Source of the DNA: an uncultured Burkholderiaceae bacterium
GTDB taxonomy: Bacteria; Pseudomonadota; Gammaproteobacteria; Burkholderiales; Burkholderiaceae_C
NCBI GenBank assembly: GCA_938022295.1
Contig: CALIDR010000285.1
Location: 1-5,164, forward strand
Direction: 5' to 3'
Length of the DNA: 5,164 bases
A program made the position numbers and the translations under genes. This document shows positions 4,567 to 5,164 of this stretch, in pieces (position 1 is the first letter of the stretch; each line of letters begins with the position of its first letter). The notes under the pieces were generated by a model. The model made no database searches. It saw only the letters and a program-made list of their open reading frames with translations, and was not told the origin of the DNA.

Positions 4567-5164
4567 AACGACCCCGCGCCGCCGTCGCCGCTGGAAGGCC
4601 TCGAATTCGCCACCGGCGACGACCCGACGGCGAGCATCGTCGTGCTGCACGGGCTCGGCGCCGACGGCGGCGACTTCGTGCCGGTGGCACAGCTGCTCGA
4701 CCTCGACGACGTCGGGCCGGTGCGCTTCGTGTTCCCGCACGCGCCGACGCGGCCGGTGACGATCAACGGCGGCTACGTGATGCGCGCGTGGTACGACATC
4801 CTCGCCGACGACCTCGGCCAGCGCAGCGGCCGCGAGGACGAGGCGGGCCTGCGCGACTCGATGGCGCTGGTGCAGGCGATGCTCGAGCGCGAAGTGGCGC
4901 GCGGCATCGAGCCGCGTCGTCTCGTGCTGATGGGCTTCTCGCAGGGCTGCGCGATGACGCTGCTCACCGGGCTGCGCTGCCCGTGGCCCCTGGCCGGGCT
5001 CGCGGGGCTGTCGGGCTACCTGCCGCTGGCGGCGACGACCGCCGCCGAGCGCTCCCCGGCCAACGCCGGCGTGCCGGTGTTCCTCGGCCACGGGCGCGAC
5101 GACGACATCGTCCCGCTCGCCCGCGGCGCCGCGGCGCGCGACGCGCTGCTTGCGCTCGGCCACG
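4564..5164 (+). CDS. Carboxylesterase / phospholipase family serine hydrolase (YpfH/EstB type), C terminus cut by window edge
   Basis: The first 200 codons are present, translated by hand; the frame stays open to the right edge. This is a small cytosolic alpha/beta hydrolase of the carboxylesterase II/lysophospholipase-like family (Pfam Abhydrolase_2). Visible are the oxyanion-hole segment VLHGLGADGGDFVP (27-40), FVFPHAPTRPVTINGG (55-70), MRAWYDI (73-79), the nucleophile elbow GFSQG with Ser126 (124-128), LAGLSGYLP (146-154) and GHGRDDDIVP with acid Asp180 (175-184). The catalytic histidine should lie in the missing part; a complete protein is usually about 215-225 residues. These enzymes cleave short-chain or aryl esters, and the natural substrate is rarely known. 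It follows the RidA gene by 28 bases on the same strand and could be read with the ligase operon, but its start has only a poorly spaced GGGG (4558-4561). Nothing in the sequence ties it specifically to anthranilate breakdown. Confidence 0.88.
   Translation, partial: MNDPAPPSPLEGLEFATGDDPTASIVVLHGLGADGGDFVPVAQLLDLDDVGPVRFVFPHAPTRPVTINGGYVMRAWYDILADDLGQRSGREDEAGLRDSMALVQAMLEREVARGIEPRRLVLMGFSQGCAMTLLTGLRCPWPLAGLAGLSGYLPLAATTAAERSPANAGVPVFLGHGRDDDIVPLARGAAARDALLALGH

Noticed and set aside
4513..5163. Minus-strand open frame opposite the esterase
   Set aside because: No domain and a composition typical of antisense shadows; the plus-strand reading has the GFSQG elbow and other hydrolase motifs.

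Overview
The window is very GC-rich, with strong G/C preference at third codon positions. It carries a kynurenine-pathway cluster next to an aryl-CoA ligase of the benzoate/2-aminobenzoate type. This combination fits a high-GC betaproteobacterium of the Burkholderiales (Rubrivivax/Leptothrix/Azoarcus-like). The assignment rests on gene content and composition, not on a database match.

Layout. On the minus strand, reading leftwards from position 2047, lie kynB (kynurenine formamidase, 2047-1409), kynU (kynureninase, 1399-140) and the first 47 codons of kynA (tryptophan 2,3-dioxygenase, 143 to the left edge). On the plus strand, reading rightwards from 2114, lie a 2-aminobenzoate/benzoate-CoA ligase (2114-3733), a hotdog-fold acyl-CoA thioesterase (3730-4143), a RidA/YjgF-family protein (4140-4535) and the start of a YpfH-type serine esterase (4564 to the right edge). 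The two arms diverge from one AT-rich strip at about 2048-2090. That strip holds two face-to-face promoter candidates lying almost exactly on top of each other, inside an imperfect palindrome.

How the genes fit together. KynA, KynB and KynU convert L-tryptophan through N-formylkynurenine and kynurenine to anthranilate (2-aminobenzoate) plus alanine. The ligase on the other arm would activate anthranilate to 2-aminobenzoyl-CoA, the entry step of the aerobic CoA-dependent ('hybrid') anthranilate pathway known from Azoarcus evansii. The thioesterase probably clears stalled CoA esters. The RidA-like protein may hydrolyse an enamine/imine intermediate, and it lacks the arginine that canonical RidA uses to hold amino-acid carboxylates. 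The ring-attacking 2-aminobenzoyl-CoA monooxygenase/reductase and the beta-oxidation-like enzymes are not in the window and would be expected to the right.

The genes are tightly packed: three junctions are 4-base ATGA overlaps, and kynB-kynU are 9 bases apart. No RNA gene, insertion sequence, CRISPR array or convincing terminator was seen. The only gene-free stretches are the 66-base divergent region (2048-2113) and the 28 bases at 4536-4563. The system is mostly explicable from known pathways. The least ordinary parts are the shared divergent control region, the probable leaderless kynB transcript and the arginine-less RidA homologue.
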